Of a stretch of DNA of 64,000 nucleotides, positions 1 to 10,771 are shown one piece after another. The stretch is from Isochrysis galbana. Its lineage: Eukaryota; Haptophyta; Isochrysidales; Isochrysidaceae. Location of the stretch: NCBI GenBank assembly GCA_018136815.1, contig CM030931.1:6654399-6718398 (forward strand), written 5' to 3'. A model generated the notes under the pieces. That model searched no databases, was not told the DNA's origin, and worked only from the letters and a program-made list of their open reading frames with translations. The position numbers and the translations under genes are program-made. How positions within the stretch are numbered: position 1 is the first letter of the stretch; each line of letters opens with the position of its first letter.

Positions 1-658
1 TGTTGACGCCCAAGAGCGAGACCTGCACAATCTCGTTGCCATACCTCGCCATGGTCTCGAAGGAGAGCGCGCCGACAATACGCCCGAGCTCGGGAAGTAG
101 AGGTGTAATCGTCTCATTGTCATGAAAAGCATGTGAAGACGAATCAAGCTCGGCCTCCTCCTCCTCTGACTCTGACTCATCTCCGGAAGTCTCATCAGCT
201 CTGGCCTCATTGTCATCTTCGCTGCCTTTGTCTTCTGCTCCGTCCCCAAACCCCAAGTCCCGGTAAGTTTGCGAGGGCATGTGGCACGCAGGCTTGTCTG
301 CCGCCGCGCCCACCTCAATCCCGGCGTCGTCTGCCGCTATATTACCAGACTGCTTATCAGCTGCACGCTCCGTGCTACTTATTGTGTTAGGCTTCACGAG
401 CAACGCCTGCGAGTCCTCTGGTATCAGCATGAGGATGGTGTGGACTTTCTCACGGCTCAAATACTTGCGCAGGAAGGCTTTCCCAATATTGGGCAGCACG
501 TGATTGTACAAAGAGATCACGTGCTCAAAGACGCCCAGCTCGTCGCTCATGGCGACCGGGGTCAGGTTCGCCACGCGGCTCCTGCGATATGCGAGCCCAG
601 CGAGCTGCGTGCTCCCTGCGCACGATGCCGCTGCGTGCGGAGCGTCCGCATCAGCCAT
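1..658 (-). CDS. Unknown acidic protein, N-terminal part (runs off window)
   Basis: An open frame starts at ATG 658 and stays open for 219 codons to the left edge of the window, so the C-terminus is missing. The start is the first ATG of the frame (MADADAPHAAASC...). Residues about 35-85 look like a folded helical stretch (LGVFEHVISLYN, then FLRKYLSREKVHTILM). They are followed by a low-complexity acidic stretch rich in Glu, Asp and Ser around residues 135-175, then a more ordered segment (LLPELGRIVGALSFETMARY). I do not recognise the family. Acidic linkers of this kind are common in nuclear or scaffold proteins, but that is only a general association. The next gene leftwards is outside the window. 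Confidence 0.6.
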   Translation of the reverse strand, partial: MADADAPHAAASCAGSTQLAGLAYRRSRVANLTPVAMSDELGVFEHVISLYNHVLPNIGKAFLRKYLSREKVHTILMLIPEDSQALLVKPNTISSTERAADKQSGNIAADDAGIEVGAAADKPACHMPSQTYRDLGFGDGAEDKGSEDDNEARADETSGDESESEEEEAELDSSSHAFHDNETITPLLPELGRIVGALSFETMARYGNEIVQVSLLGVN

Positions 659-1472
659 TCTTACCGTCCGGCGTTTGCCGCGAGCGGGCTCGGTTGTGTA
701 GGCGGGAGGCGAGGGGGAGGGCATCAGAGTTTTCTTGTTGTCCTGGTTTAATCCTAGCTAGTGCTGAGGGACCGTGCCTCATCGGTAAGGAGTGGAATAG
801 GTTTAGTTTGGAGCTATCTTGATCGAAGTAGATAGCTAGTCAGAGCTATCTTGATAGATAGAGATAGTGCCCGTGGCTATCTTGATAGATAGAGATGGTC
901 GCCATAGGTCGCCTATATCTATATCTACTATATCTAAGATATCACAATATCAATATCAAGATATCTGCGCTAGTCCGACTAGTATTAGTTACTAGTCCGG
1001 CGCCTCCCCCTTTAAGAGTAGTCCATTGTCCATTATCCCGTTACTTCTTTCTTTTCCCGCTCCCCTCAACTACTTTTATAAGTAGGAGGCCAATGGGGGC
1101 CTCGCGCCCCCCTCTCTCCATCGCAAACACCCCCTGGCCCCTGGGTGCTGGGTGGGCCTGCACAACCAACCTCAGCCCCTTCCTGCTGGCAGGGGTTGAG
1201 CTGACACCAATCTGGCCCAGACCTTCGCCGAGCGCGCGCCGCGCGCCGCACGCACTCGCCTGCACTGGCCCTCGCTCGTACTGACCCCCCCCTCACCATT
1301 GAGCCCAGGGTTCGTGTAGAAACGTTTCACAGGTGTTCCACTGTTACACGTGAAACGGCAGCGCCAGCTGCCGTTCCACAGGAAACCCCCCTCCCGCCGC
1401 GGAGCGGCGGGCGGTGGGGCGCGGCGCCATATGCGACGCGCGCCGCGCGCCGGCGCGCGGCTGGCCGTGCGT
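659..1472. other. Intergenic repeats, no gene seen
   Basis: No convincing coding region. Positions about 800-960 are AT-rich and made of short palindromic runs of TATCTTGATAGATA type, related to the AT-rich blocks at 5750-5935 and 6640-6800. Around 1071-1125 begins a segment that resembles 39178-39235 and, inverted, 42675-42752: a TTTATA-AGT core followed by a run ending CCCCTCTCTCC. This appears to be a dispersed repeat. Confidence 0.45.
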
Positions 1473-1644
1473 CTTCGTTCGCCGTTCGTTCCCAGTCCAG
1501 ACACCCATATGGGGATGCCCGACCCCATCCAGAATTTCATTCACCCGACTCCCGGCGGGGAGGAGGGCCAAGGCGCCGCGCTAACCGCCGGTGCCGCTCG
1601 CGACGGAGTGGCCCAGAGCCCTCCGGCTCCGCTCGACTCGACAA
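1473..1644 (+). repeat. 172-bp direct repeat, left copy
   Basis: This block is repeated at 2993-3164 with the same length and a single mismatch (A at 1501, T at 3021). The pair is offset by exactly 1,520 bp. Nearly identical direct repeats at this spacing resemble the terminal repeats of a small retrotransposon. I see no protein between them, and the ends do not show a clear TG...CA. Confidence 0.85.
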
Positions 1645-2992
1645 GCACGAAATCATTCACCCAAACCAAGCAAATTATGTTCTTGTCTCCACGTTTCGCT
1701 CGCTATGTTCCGTTGCTTCTTGTTCCGATTCTGACCTCTGGTCAGCTCAGGTTCCAGGTTCCAGGTCTCTGTTTCCAGGTTCACCGCTCGACATCGGGAG
1801 ACGTCTCGATCTTAGTCGGGGGGTGTCGCATTCATCCTAGATGATGCGATTTCCAGGTTCTTATTTCCAGGTCCTTCGCCGTGCGGCCACACGGTGAAGC
1901 TCAGGTACTTCTAGGTTGGTAGGGTTCGTCCCTAGCGACCTAGAATTCGGGTTCTTGTTTCTTTCCTTCTAGCCTGTTTGTCAGGTCTAGATTCCAGGTT
2001 TCCTCCTTTCGGGCAATCTTGACCCAAAGGAGCCAGGTTGCCTGTCGCTCGCTGCGCGCTTGTCTCAGGCTCTCGAGTTACCTTGTGAAGGCTTATTTAG
2101 CTTCTTGCAAGGCTTGTTGTTTCTTGTTGGGTTCCGGTTCTTGCTTGGGACTTGCTAACTTTCGTTGTCGTCCAGGCCTGTTCTTCATAGGTTCTGCTTG
2201 GCCTGGTTAGGGTTTCGTTGCCTTCCCGCGTTTGGCGTTCGCGTTGGCGTTCGGAAACTTCCTCTCACATTCCCTAGGTCCGCTACCCTTGGCTTGTAGG
2301 TCCTTGCTTCTTTCTTCTCGGTCAAGGTTTTGGCGAGCGAGTCGGTTGCTCTAGCCGCTCGAGATTTGAGGTTTAATTTGCCATCTCCCCTTGGAGATCA
2401 GTGTAGGTTCGCTTCCTAGGTGAGGGAATCTTTCCCCTTGATGCAAGCTACATGCAAGCCCTTGGCCCCTTTGGTGTTTCTTCCCCTTGGTTGCTACTCA
2501 GGGTTGTTCGTCAGAAGCGTCTAGAAGGTTCACGCTCAACGGCAAGATTTATTCGGTCGTGAAGATATCTCGTCGCGATCTGTATCCAAAGTGATCGCCG
2601 TGGTCGCGCGACATGACGCTCCCCTTCGGACTCTCCGCTACGTGGGAAGTTACAATTGAGACACGCTCCGGCCGTCGCTGCGGAGTCTCTCCCTCTCTCT
2701 CGCTCTCTCTCTCCGTCTCTCGCGACGTGTTTGAGTTATCGGTGATTTGGGGTCGCGGTTGCTTGATAATTTGCTTGGTTTGGGTGAATGATTCCGGTGT
2801 GTTCGTGAGGCGGTGTATCCTGTTGGTTGTCCTCAGGTTCGTTGTCCGTCGTTGTTCGCTGCGTCGCTGCACTCTAGCAGTCTAGGCTCCCTCCCTGAGG
2901 CTGAGGGAAGAGTTCTTTGTAGGTCTAACAATCTCTTAATCTTAAAACCCAACACACTAGGGCCGCTAGGAGCGCCTCGCCGCCCCACAGCC
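1645..2992. repeat. Spacer between 172-bp direct repeats, with 26-bp inverted repeat
   Basis: Noncoding pyrimidine-rich DNA. It carries a perfect 26-bp inverted repeat with arms at 1651-1676 and 2768-2793 (core CACCCAAACCAAGC). Positions 1735-2030 hold repeated GGTTCCAGGT-like words. No credible open reading frame lies between the repeats, so if this is a mobile element it is non-autonomous. Confidence 0.6.
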
Positions 2993-3164
2993 CTTCGTTC
3001 GCCGTTCGTTCCCAGTCCAGTCACCCATATGGGGATGCCCGACCCCATCCAGAATTTCATTCACCCGACTCCCGGCGGGGAGGAGGGCCAAGGCGCCGCG
3101 CTAACCGCCGGTGCCGCTCGCGACGGAGTGGCCCAGAGCCCTCCGGCTCCGCTCGACTCGACAA
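2993..3164 (+). repeat. 172-bp direct repeat, right copy
   Basis: Right-hand partner of 1473-1644, identical except for one base. The flanks differ at both ends, so the repeat boundaries are sharp. Confidence 0.85.
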
Positions 3165-4409
3165 TGTGGGAGGGCGGTGTTGGGTGGGAGGGCGTGGACG
3201 ACACGCCTCCGCTACCATGTGGGTGAGGTGAGTGATGGGAGGCTGTGGCTGCTGTGTGTGCTGATGTGGAGGGGCTGTGTGTGGTAGTAACATGTGAGAT
3301 ATGAACAGAGGGAGGCACAGAGGATGGGATGACACGGACGGGGGAGGCACGCGCGGACGAGGGCGAGACCGAGGGTTCGGTCTCGGACGGCATGAGGACG
3401 AGCGGGACGAGGGCAGAGGACACAGGCAGGCGAGAGGGGCACGAGAGCGGTCGAGCGGTGGCGCTGATCGCGGGACGAAGAACAAGGGAGGGGACACTCA
3501 CGGGAAAAGGAAAAGTAAATACCGGGGAGGGGAAAGACGCGGGAAGAGAGAGGGATGAAACGGGGCCGGAAACTCAAGGAGACACTCGGGTAGAGAACGG
3601 GGGAAGGAGAGAGAGAGGGGGCGGACCCGGTGGGCCGACGCGGGGAAGGGGGCGTCGGAGCGTGACAAGAGACGAAGGGGGGCGCGGGGGAACCCGATGG
3701 CGGGAAAGGGGACGCAATGCAGGGGGGGGGGGGGGCACCGGGGCGAGGCGGCGGGGAGGGAGTCACGCCAACGGGGACCTAATGAACGGGGACGTGCGAG
3801 GGGGAAAGAGGCAACCCCCCCTACCCGCAACAGGGATCGAGCATGATCAACCCCGACCTAACACACTTGGGAAGAGAGGGAGAGGGGGGGGGGTTCGGGG
3901 AATCGCGATCGGACGGAGGGGACGCGGACGAAGCGAAGCCAAAACTCGCAAAGGGGGGAACCAAGGGAGAGAGGCTCCCTAGGGGAAACCTAAGGGCGGC
4001 TCTCCCCCTAACTGCGACAGATACTACTAGCTACTACTTGATGTATGTCATTGCCGTATGCGTATGCGTATGTCATTTTCGAGTGTGGAGGAGGGTCGAT
4101 AGAATGCGCGTGCATTAGCGGAATGAATAATCGGTACTCAAGTGCCATAGAATAAACTGTCGGACCGAATCCGGCTCAGTCAAAGGTGCATAGGTAGTTG
4201 GACGCGTCGCAAATGCACGAGGATTCTTGACAATAATTATGCCAGGAAGAAAAATCCTAACATGTCCATGGGAAGTACACATAGTTTCATGTTGTTAAAC
4301 TGGATGCACATCATACGGGAAGATGTTGCACGGCAAGATCTTTTCAGGAAAGCGTAGGCTGTGCCCATCAAGGAACGTCCCGTGGCACCTTGCTGGCAGA
4401 CATCGTAGC
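3165..4409. other. Purine-rich low-complexity intergenic DNA
   Basis: From about 3330 to 3980 the plus strand is almost pure purine (GGGA/GAGA), with a 14-base G run near 3721. Long open frames here on both strands are repetitive in composition (Arg/Gly on one strand, Pro/Ser on the other) and have no domain features. From 4010 to 4409 I see only ordinary noncoding DNA. A CCCCCTACCCGCAACAG word at about 3818-3836 recurs near 55965-55981. Confidence 0.5.
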
Positions 4410-4979
4410 CTAAACACGCTTGAAAGTGCGGCGCACCACCACCTCTTTCTTTCCATCGGGCGACAGGTGATGGAGCTCCTGCTCAAGCCTCCCGCCCACT
4501 GCTGTGTATCTCTCAGTCACACGCTCTCCAACTGCCGGCCCATCTTTCACAATTTCGATGAAGCCATCCTTGGACTGTATGAGTGATGCGCGTTGGTTGC
4601 CGCGCGGCGTGGACAGGATTGTCTCTGAGCCGCGCGTGTAAGTGGCATCAGTCTGTAGCTTGATGGGCAGACTCCAGCCATTGCGTGGCGTGGCAAGTGT
4701 CACGGAGCTGTCGGAGATCGTGATGACGAGACGATCCGAGTCAAACTTTCGAGCGAGAGGCCCAGCAAAAATTCTTGGCGCACCACACGCCAGAAGGAAC
4801 TCACGTAGAGCTCCGGCCTCTGAGGCGGCACGGTCAAGCTCCCACTCTCCACTGAGACTGGCCACCTCCGCACGCATGCCGTCACTGAGCTTGCGCACGA
4901 GATTCTCCTGCATCTTCTGTACTTTAGGCATTGGCGAGAGAAGCACGGCGAGGAAGGGCACCTGAAAGTTGGCTGGCAT
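4410..4979 (-). CDS. Small protein with possible lipocalin/FABP-like beta-barrel
   Basis: A 189-residue uninterrupted frame from ATG 4979 to the stop at 4410. The N-terminus (MPANFQVPFLAVLLSPMP) is short and hydrophobic and could be a signal or a buried helix. From residue about 45 a GEWELDRAAS segment is followed by a helix pair (ALREFLLACGAP). A run of alternating beta strands follows (LVITISDSSVTLATP, TYTRGSETILST, GFIEIVKDG, RVTERYTAVGGRLEQEL, KKEVVVRRTFKRV). This order of a W-containing first strand, two short helices and many antiparallel strands is that of fatty-acid-binding proteins and other calycins. The assignment rests on pattern only. It is a single exon, isolated between repeat-rich spacers. 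Codon use and GC content fit a real gene. Confidence 0.65.
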   Translation of the reverse strand: MPANFQVPFLAVLLSPMPKVQKMQENLVRKLSDGMRAEVASLSGEWELDRAASEAGALREFLLACGAPRIFAGPLARKFDSDRLVITISDSSVTLATPRNGWSLPIKLQTDATYTRGSETILSTPRGNQRASLIQSKDGFIEIVKDGPAVGERVTERYTAVGGRLEQELHHLSPDGKKEVVVRRTFKRV

Positions 4980-5840
4980 ACAGCAAGAACTCTCTGGTCG
5001 CTACCACCGCCGGGCGATGGGCGAGGGTTGGTAGGTTCTGGGACAACGAGGGGCTTTGCTGAAGGAGGCGGCAGGGAACAACCAAAGGGGGGGGGGGGGC
5101 GGGGGGGGGGGGGGGGAGGGGGCGTGGAATCTCGAATCTCGGCGTCGACGCACCCGCCGCGCTCTCGGATTCCTTCACTTCAGTTTACGGCTCTCCTTCT
5201 CCTCTGTTTCCCCGCGTGGCGCGGGCTGAGCGACGCTCAACACACTCTCAGAAGGCGCGCGGGGGGGGGGGAAGGCGCCTCGAAGGAGGAGTACTACGGA
5301 TACATCCATTATGGACATCCATTATGGATCTGTCCAAGGGATGTATCCTCACCTCCTTATGGTTATTCTTAGGGAGGATATTGCTCGGGCTTGTATGGCA
5401 CTATTCCCCGGCGCGTAGCCCCCCCCCCCCCCTTCGAAGTGTCGCGCGCGATGCCGCGCCCATAGCCGCCTATAGCCTTACTATAGCCTATGGATAGCGC
5501 CGTTGCCGTGTCGCCGTGCGCCATCGGTGCTGCCGGGCCGCCCCGCTTCGCGCCGCCCCGCTTCGCGCCGGCGCGCGCGGCGCACTATCTTTCGCTGGGG
5601 GCCTCTAGAAAGACGGTATTATACGACTGTCTTTCATCCCCGAGGAAAGACACTGTCTCTGTCTTTCACATGTAGGCTTCTAAAGCTTTCTTGCCCGCAG
5701 CGGGCTCCGCCTGGAGGTTTCTTATTTGAGGTTTCGTAGGGGCTAAGGTGTGGAACAAGATACCTAGATATCTAGATAATAGGCATAGAGACTCTATGCC
5801 TATTTTCTAGATATCATAGAGAGAGGGAGTAAAATGAACT

Positions 5841-5888
5841 AATAGTATCTAACAAGTTAGTGCTTCAGAGCTAATAGTATCTAACAAG
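5841..5888 (+). repeat. 48-bp repeat, copy 1 (AT-rich block)
   Basis: Identical to 6697-6744. It contains two AATAGTATCTAACAAG words separated by TTAGTGCTTCAGAGCT and lies in an AT-rich block with many TATCTAGATA palindromes. Probably part of a small noncoding repeat element. Confidence 0.8.
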
Positions 5889-6117
5889 ATAGTAAATATT
5901 GCCAATAGTATTAACAGGGTATAGATAGTGCCCTAGCCGGGTGCGCGAGTGCTGGCTTCGCGCGCGTGCATACGAAAGGACAAATACAAATACGACAACG
6001 CACGCGCCACACATACGCACTCACTGACAGTTGGCTGCAGCTAGCAAAGCATGCTCTAATGTTTCATCCTTCATCCATCTGAGCAGACTTCAAATCATCA
6101 TGCAGCTTCCCAGCTTT

Positions 6118-6142
6118 AAGTCGCGTTCCGTCAAAAGAGGGC
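6118..6142 (+). repeat. AAGTCGCG dispersed repeat, copy 1
   Basis: This about 25-bp word beginning AAGTCGCGTT and ending GGGCC recurs at 7070-7097 and, with three changes, at 54060-54088. At 6118 and 54060 it sits 130-200 bp before a minus-strand 3' gene end whose last codons are alike (see 6253-6321 and 54259-54950). Confidence 0.7.
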
Positions 6143-6252
6143 CGGGTTCTTTTTCGTATCAGTGTTTTCTTTTTGGGTAGCCACTATAATATTATTATTA
6201 CAAAGCTAATCACGCTCCCACTCTCTACTCTCTACAGACGCGGTAACCCCCA

Positions 6253-6321
6253 GCTACGCGGGCTGAGTTTTCATCTTCTTCGTCTTTTTCTCACATCCCT
6301 CTTCCTCAATGGAGTTGATCC
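6253..6321 (-). pseudogene. Possible relic of a gene 3' end
   Basis: The minus strand reads DLLGWINSIEEE then CEKKTKKMKT before a stop. This resembles the C-terminus encoded at 54259 (IEEKEKKAKKMKT then stop). Both have the AAGTCGCG repeat at a similar distance downstream. No longer frame is intact here, so this would be a short duplicated tail. Lys-rich tails are easily similar by chance, so confidence is low. Confidence 0.25.
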
Positions 6322-6696
6322 ATCCGAGGAGGTCCCCCCGTGAAAGTCACGATGGGGCTCCTCTGCTACACGTCTAATTGCGCAAGTCTCTGCTACACGT
6401 CTGATTGCGCAAGCATCTGCGGAGACACCCTGGCCCAGGAGAAACCTTGCCGACCCTCCTGCCAACGGCATGGCGAAGGCCGAGCTCACCGTACCGCGCG
6501 CACCGCGGCGAACAGTTTCAGTTTCGCCGCCATGTGCGGAGGAGCAAGTGGGGGGGGGGGGGGGGACAATGATGCGGGATGCGGGAGGGGGGGCGATATT
6601 CATAGTAGGGGGTGCTAAAACAAAAATTCGGAGAGCACCTACTATCTAGTTATATTATATATCTAGATAACAAGGAGCAAGGAGCTCAGAGGAGCC

Positions 6697-6744
6697 AATA
6701 GTATCTAACAAGTTAGTGCTTCAGAGCTAATAGTATCTAACAAG
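6697..6744 (+). repeat. 48-bp repeat, copy 2 (AT-rich block)
   Basis: Identical to 5841-5888, about 856 bp away, in a similar AT-rich context. Confidence 0.8.
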
Positions 6745-7069
6745 TAACAAGTTAGCAAATTTCACGAATAGTTTCTAACTAGATAGCCCCAAACCAAACC
6801 TATTCCACACCCTAGTAGGGGCGGGTGGGGTGAGGTGGGGAGGGGGGTTCTTATTTCTTGCGGAAACAATAGTCGAGTGCGAGTGCGCGGGCCATCCCCA
6901 CCCCTTCCGCCTTACACGGGGGGGGCGTTGTCAAATTCGTTGTTTATCATCACAAGGTGCTTGCTCGATATCGAGCCTTGGCCGACGAGAAATTCCTCGC
7001 GACAAACGCCCAGCTGGTGGCACTGAGCTCTTGCGCCACGTAGAAACCCGGTTTGCGTCAAAGGTCATA

Positions 7070-7097
7070 AAGTCGCGTTCCGTCAAAAGAGGGCCAG
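7070..7097 (+). repeat. AAGTCGCG dispersed repeat, copy 2
   Basis: Same word as at 6118, followed as at 54060 by a T-rich stretch and a CC/TC-AG-ATG-like sequence. No gene end is visible beside this copy. Confidence 0.7.
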
Positions 7098-8524
7098 GTG
7101 AATTTTTTTTACCCAGAATGCTTGTTTCTTTTATTAGGTAGGAATGTCACAACAAGATAAAAAAGTTGGACCTATTTGCAACCGTGGCCACATCTCTGTT
7201 GGGCGGTAACTCGTCTGGTTTTGGTTTCGATGCAATGCTCTGCTTCCGGGTGCGAGCATTCTTGGTCAGTGGAAGGGTGGTTTCATTCAAAGAAACGCAA
7301 CAAGCAACAAGCTTGGCCAACAGACAGTTGAGAGGCTTGTCGTTCGGGCGTTCGGGCTCATACCCATACCAATTTCCAATTTGTTGCTTGAGTCTTCTTT
7401 GGAAGAGTGGAGTGCAAGTGTGTTACCCTGGGAATTAGAGATGGTCCCTGAGGATCCTGATGATGATTCTGATTCGGACTGAGTCACTTCTCTTTTCTCA
7501 TTTGTGAGAGTAGTGTAGTATGAATGCTGCGCTTAGTGTGAGTTGAGGCGGGGGCGACAACAGATATAAGCTGATGAGGTCCCTAGTTCAGAGGCAATGA
7601 CTAGTATTAGCTGATAGAGCCCATTAGCTGATATCGGTTCTGATATTAGTATTAGCTCTAAGAACGCCGTTAGCTGACGAACTGATACCCCAACACTGCC
7701 GTTTAGGAGGGGGTATCACCGATGGTCCCTTGTCTCTTGCGTCCCCGCTGGCCTCTCTTTACTTCCTAAGTCCGATGGCCCGACGTTTGAAGTCAAACGC
7801 GGAGTGAAACCTCGGTGAAATCGGAGTGAAACCCCTGCAGACCCTCAACAATGCTCATTTTGATTTTTACCATGGTTCACAGAGAGAAGTGAAACGGAAG
7901 GCGGAAGGACAACGGGAACCAACGTTCGGCGAGAGAGGGGGCGAAACGGTCAACGTCCGCCCCCGCCCCGCTCGTCCCCAGCATCTCCCTCTCCCTCTCT
8001 CCCTCTCCCTCTCTCCTCCCTCTCTTTTCCCCCCAGCGTCGCTCATTATGTATAATTCTCAGGGTGCTTGATCGTTTAGTCGATCATTCCAACCATCTTG
8101 CATTCCTTTTTTGTGCGTTTTCAGCATTATTTACATGACTTTGACAAGTTGACTTCATCTCAACTCGCGCTGTCGCGCGATCGAAAAACAGGAGAGAGGG
8201 GGGGGGGGGAAGGGGGGGGGAGAGAGAGAGAGAGAAGAGAGAGAGAGATTAGAGAGTGAAGAGAGAGAGAGAGTTGCTCGCCGTCCTTCAACCTTCAACT
8301 TGAAGGTCGCGCCCCCCTCCCCCCCTTCCCCCCGTGACAAGGCGAGGAGAGGAGGATGGACGCGGAGCACGAGAGAAGAGAGAGGAAAGAGTGTCTCGAG
8401 AGGGGGTGAAACAACTCTAACGGCAGAGTACTTTGGATACACTGGCAGCGGTGAGAAGCCGACGTGAGGAAGGGGGGGGGGGGAGCGGAGACCGGCCCGT
8501 TGCGCTCGCGACGCACGGCACCTG

Positions 8525-9925
8525 ATGTCGACGCTGCCGCAGCTCTCCTCGCGCTCTACCCATCCGGCCGCGGCTGCGGCCGCCCCGGTCCAGCTTAAGT
8601 CGCGCACGCGCAAGCGCACTGACGAGCAGGCCCAAGTCGTGCAGTCGCTCTGCAAGACCTATGCGGCAACCACCACCAAGATGCTCTATGCATTCGCAGC
8701 GCTCTCGGAGATCCACACAGAGGCAGAGGGCGGAAAGTCATCCTCGGTCGACGCGGCGCTCGCATCCTCCGGCCGTGCGCTCCTTATCGAGCAGATGGCC
8801 ACAACCCTGGCTTCTGGCGTCGAAAAGATCATCCGTTCGCCGGACATTGCAATGCGCTCGGCAGTGCTCCGAGACTTGCGTGTGCGCTTCGCCCCAAAGG
8901 TGCCCCCAAAGAAGTCCGAGTTCGGCTGTCAGGCCGACATGGAGCCGCCCGCGAAGCAGCAGCGCCTTGACGAGCCTACGCTGGGCGAAGTTGAGGAAGT
9001 AGAGAGCGAAAGCGACGCCTCGACACCTCGCGAGGACTCTTTAGAAGAGGGCTCAACTGGCTCTGAGAATCTTCCAGCAACTGCAGCTGCCCGGAACAAG
9101 AACAAGGGAGGGCTGTCGTCTGCAATGTATGACAGACTCAAGGCGTGGGAGGCGCGTAAAGAGGCACGCCTTGAGGCTGAGCGGAAGAAGGCTGACCAAG
9201 AGATCCAGAAGGAAATGGAAAAGCGGTCCAACCGCCCAGCCTTGAAGCTCTATGCACATGTCGAGTCTGTGATCAAGAAGGAGCGGACTGCCCTCGAGAA
9301 TGCGCGCGTGGCGCAGGCAGAGGCCATTGCGCATGAGGCTCTCATGGCGAAAGAACACGCAGAAAGGGTGGCAGAGCACGAGCGAATGCAGGCGAACATG
9401 TCAGAGGCGGCCCGCCGCGAAGCCGAGGAGGCCAGGGCGGCCGCTCTGGAAGCCTGCCAAGTGGCTCGCAAGGAGGCACGCAGGGCAGAGGCCAAGTACC
9501 AGGAGCTGATGCAGGAGGTGGAGAATGACAAGAAGGCTCGTGCCGATGCTCAGGAAATCGCAGACGCTCTCGAGGGGCGCGAGTTTGAGTCCTGGCCAAT
9601 GTTCCCCGGCAAGAAGGTCCTACGTGTGAAGGAGCACGAGGAATTTGATGGTCGTGTTTCGGCTGAGTTTCGTTGCAAGGATGATGAATCGGGCGAGAGG
9701 GGCGTGTCTCTCCTGATGGGACGCATGTACTCCACGCGTGCCGTCGTGCCTCAGTGTGTGCTCTTTGACGAGAATGTCTTCTCGGACCTGGATGCAGCTC
9801 GCTGGTGGGCAAGGAATTCTCATCGCAAGTGCTTCGAGCCCACAAAGACGGGGTTGATGTTGCAGAGGGCTCGGTCGGGTAGCAGCCGGAGCATCAGTAG
9901 CCGAAATCAGCCACCCATCGCCTGA
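8525..9925 (+). CDS. Unknown coiled-coil protein
   Basis: A 466-residue intronless frame with an ATG following a G-rich leader. Residues 1-30 are Ala/Ser-rich and include a basic KSRTRKR patch that could act as a nuclear localisation signal. Residues 35-125 are helical. Residues 150-185 are acidic and Ser-rich. Residues about 200-350 form a long charged coiled coil (Glu/Ala/Arg heptads such as AARREAEEARAAALEACQVA). The last 110 residues form a compact, Trp/Phe-containing domain (FESWPMFPGKKVLRV, DLDAARWWARNSHRKCF) followed by a Ser-rich tail. I recognise no catalytic motif and no named family. The C-terminal domain may bind a partner, and the coiled coil suggests self-association. Composition matches other genes of the window, so I take it as real. 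Confidence 0.75.
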   Translation: MSTLPQLSSRSTHPAAAAAAPVQLKSRTRKRTDEQAQVVQSLCKTYAATTTKMLYAFAALSEIHTEAEGGKSSSVDAALASSGRALLIEQMATTLASGVEKIIRSPDIAMRSAVLRDLRVRFAPKVPPKKSEFGCQADMEPPAKQQRLDEPTLGEVEEVESESDASTPREDSLEEGSTGSENLPATAAARNKNKGGLSSAMYDRLKAWEARKEARLEAERKKADQEIQKEMEKRSNRPALKLYAHVESVIKKERTALENARVAQAEAIAHEALMAKEHAERVAEHERMQANMSEAARREAEEARAAALEACQVARKEARRAEAKYQELMQEVENDKKARADAQEIADALEGREFESWPMFPGKKVLRVKEHEEFDGRVSAEFRCKDDESGERGVSLLMGRMYSTRAVVPQCVLFDENVFSDLDAARWWARNSHRKCFEPTKTGLMLQRARSGSSRSISSRNQPPIA

Positions 9926-10576
9926 GCCTCAAGTACCTCACCATGCAACTTTTGTGCAACAACACGACGCAGACCACCCAACGACGCTAGACAGCGCTTG
10001 CAGCACATTCCAGCGCTAGCCGCTATCTTCCAGCCCTCGACGGAGGACTAGCGATGCGAGCTGGTGATGCTCTTCTTGCCATGAGCCCCTGTGCCATGTG
10101 CAACTCGGACTAATTTCCAGCTGTGACACGTTGTACGTGCGGAATAGAATAATCTTGAGTCCGTTTTCCGCTCCTTGCTTGCGCGTTGGTTGGCACGTGC
10201 AGAGTGGACGGACCTCACCGTGGGCTGTTTGTGGAGCTTGAGGACTTGGTCNNNNNNNNNNNNNNNNNNNNNNNNNNNNNNNNNNNNNNNNNNNNNNNNN
10301 NNNNNNNNNNNNNNNNNNNNNNNNNNNNNNNNNNNNNNNNNNNNNNNNNNNCTCTCGAATCAAGTAGTAGTAGAATATATTATATACTCGTTGTAGGTGT
10401 AGAGGGATGGCATTCTTTTTTTGGACCCTTTTTTTATCCCCGCCTGGGCACTGCAGCACTGCAGATCACGCTTTGAGCTTTCTGGGTTTCTGGGGACCAT
10501 CGAGGGGTCTTGCGGGGTTCCACTTGGGTTTTACTGTTGACGGTTGGGGATGCACTTGCACGAGTAGCGGTGAAAC
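9926..10576. other. Intergenic DNA with assembly gap
   Basis: No gene seen. Positions 10252-10351 are 100 N, a scaffold gap of unknown true size. The last 8 bases (10569-10576, GGTGAAAC) are the left target duplication of the adjacent MITE. Confidence 0.8.
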
Positions 10577-10771
10577 TCTACATGGTAAACACGGGTTTAC
10601 CGTGTTTGTACACAGGCCAAAAACATCCCGTTTTCACCGTGTTTCAAACAAACGCCCTCCCTAGCAGCATGCCGGGTTTGTGAGGTTCCTGTGTTTCTAG
10701 AATAGCCAAAAACAGGCCGTATTTGTATTTGCTGTGTTTGGAGGCCCCCCCTGCCGTGTTTCACATCTAGG
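10577..10771. mobile_element. hAT-type MITE, copy 1
   Basis: A 195-bp noncoding element with imperfect terminal inverted repeats: the left end is TCTACATGGTAAACACGG and the right end is CCGTGTTTCACATCTAGG. It is flanked by an 8-bp direct duplication GGTGAAAC at 10569-10576 and 10772-10779. Eight-base duplications are typical of hAT transposons. A related element lies at 59624-59806. Confidence 0.75.

Larger units (their letters stand above)
4980..8524. other. Repeat-rich intergenic DNA
   Basis: No gene that I would defend. It contains G-runs at about 5090-5117 and 6550-6564, a C-run at 5410-5422, AT-rich blocks at 5750-5935 and 6640-6800 that share a 48-bp identical segment, a tandem pair of about 24-bp units at 6366-6412, CT-rich microsatellites near 7985-8030, and G/GA tracts at 8195-8275. 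Positions 7560-7690 carry short GATATTAG/CTGATA words that resemble 35610-35690. Confidence 0.5.

Noticed and set aside
3329..3982. Long open frames on both strands
   Set aside because: Purine-rich low-complexity DNA; the translations are Gly/Arg or Pro/Ser repeats with no domain.
6366..6412. Tandem pair CTACACGTCT(A/G)ATTGCGCAAG, considered as a CRISPR-like array
   Set aside because: Only two adjacent units without spacers, in a eukaryotic genome; a simple tandem duplication.
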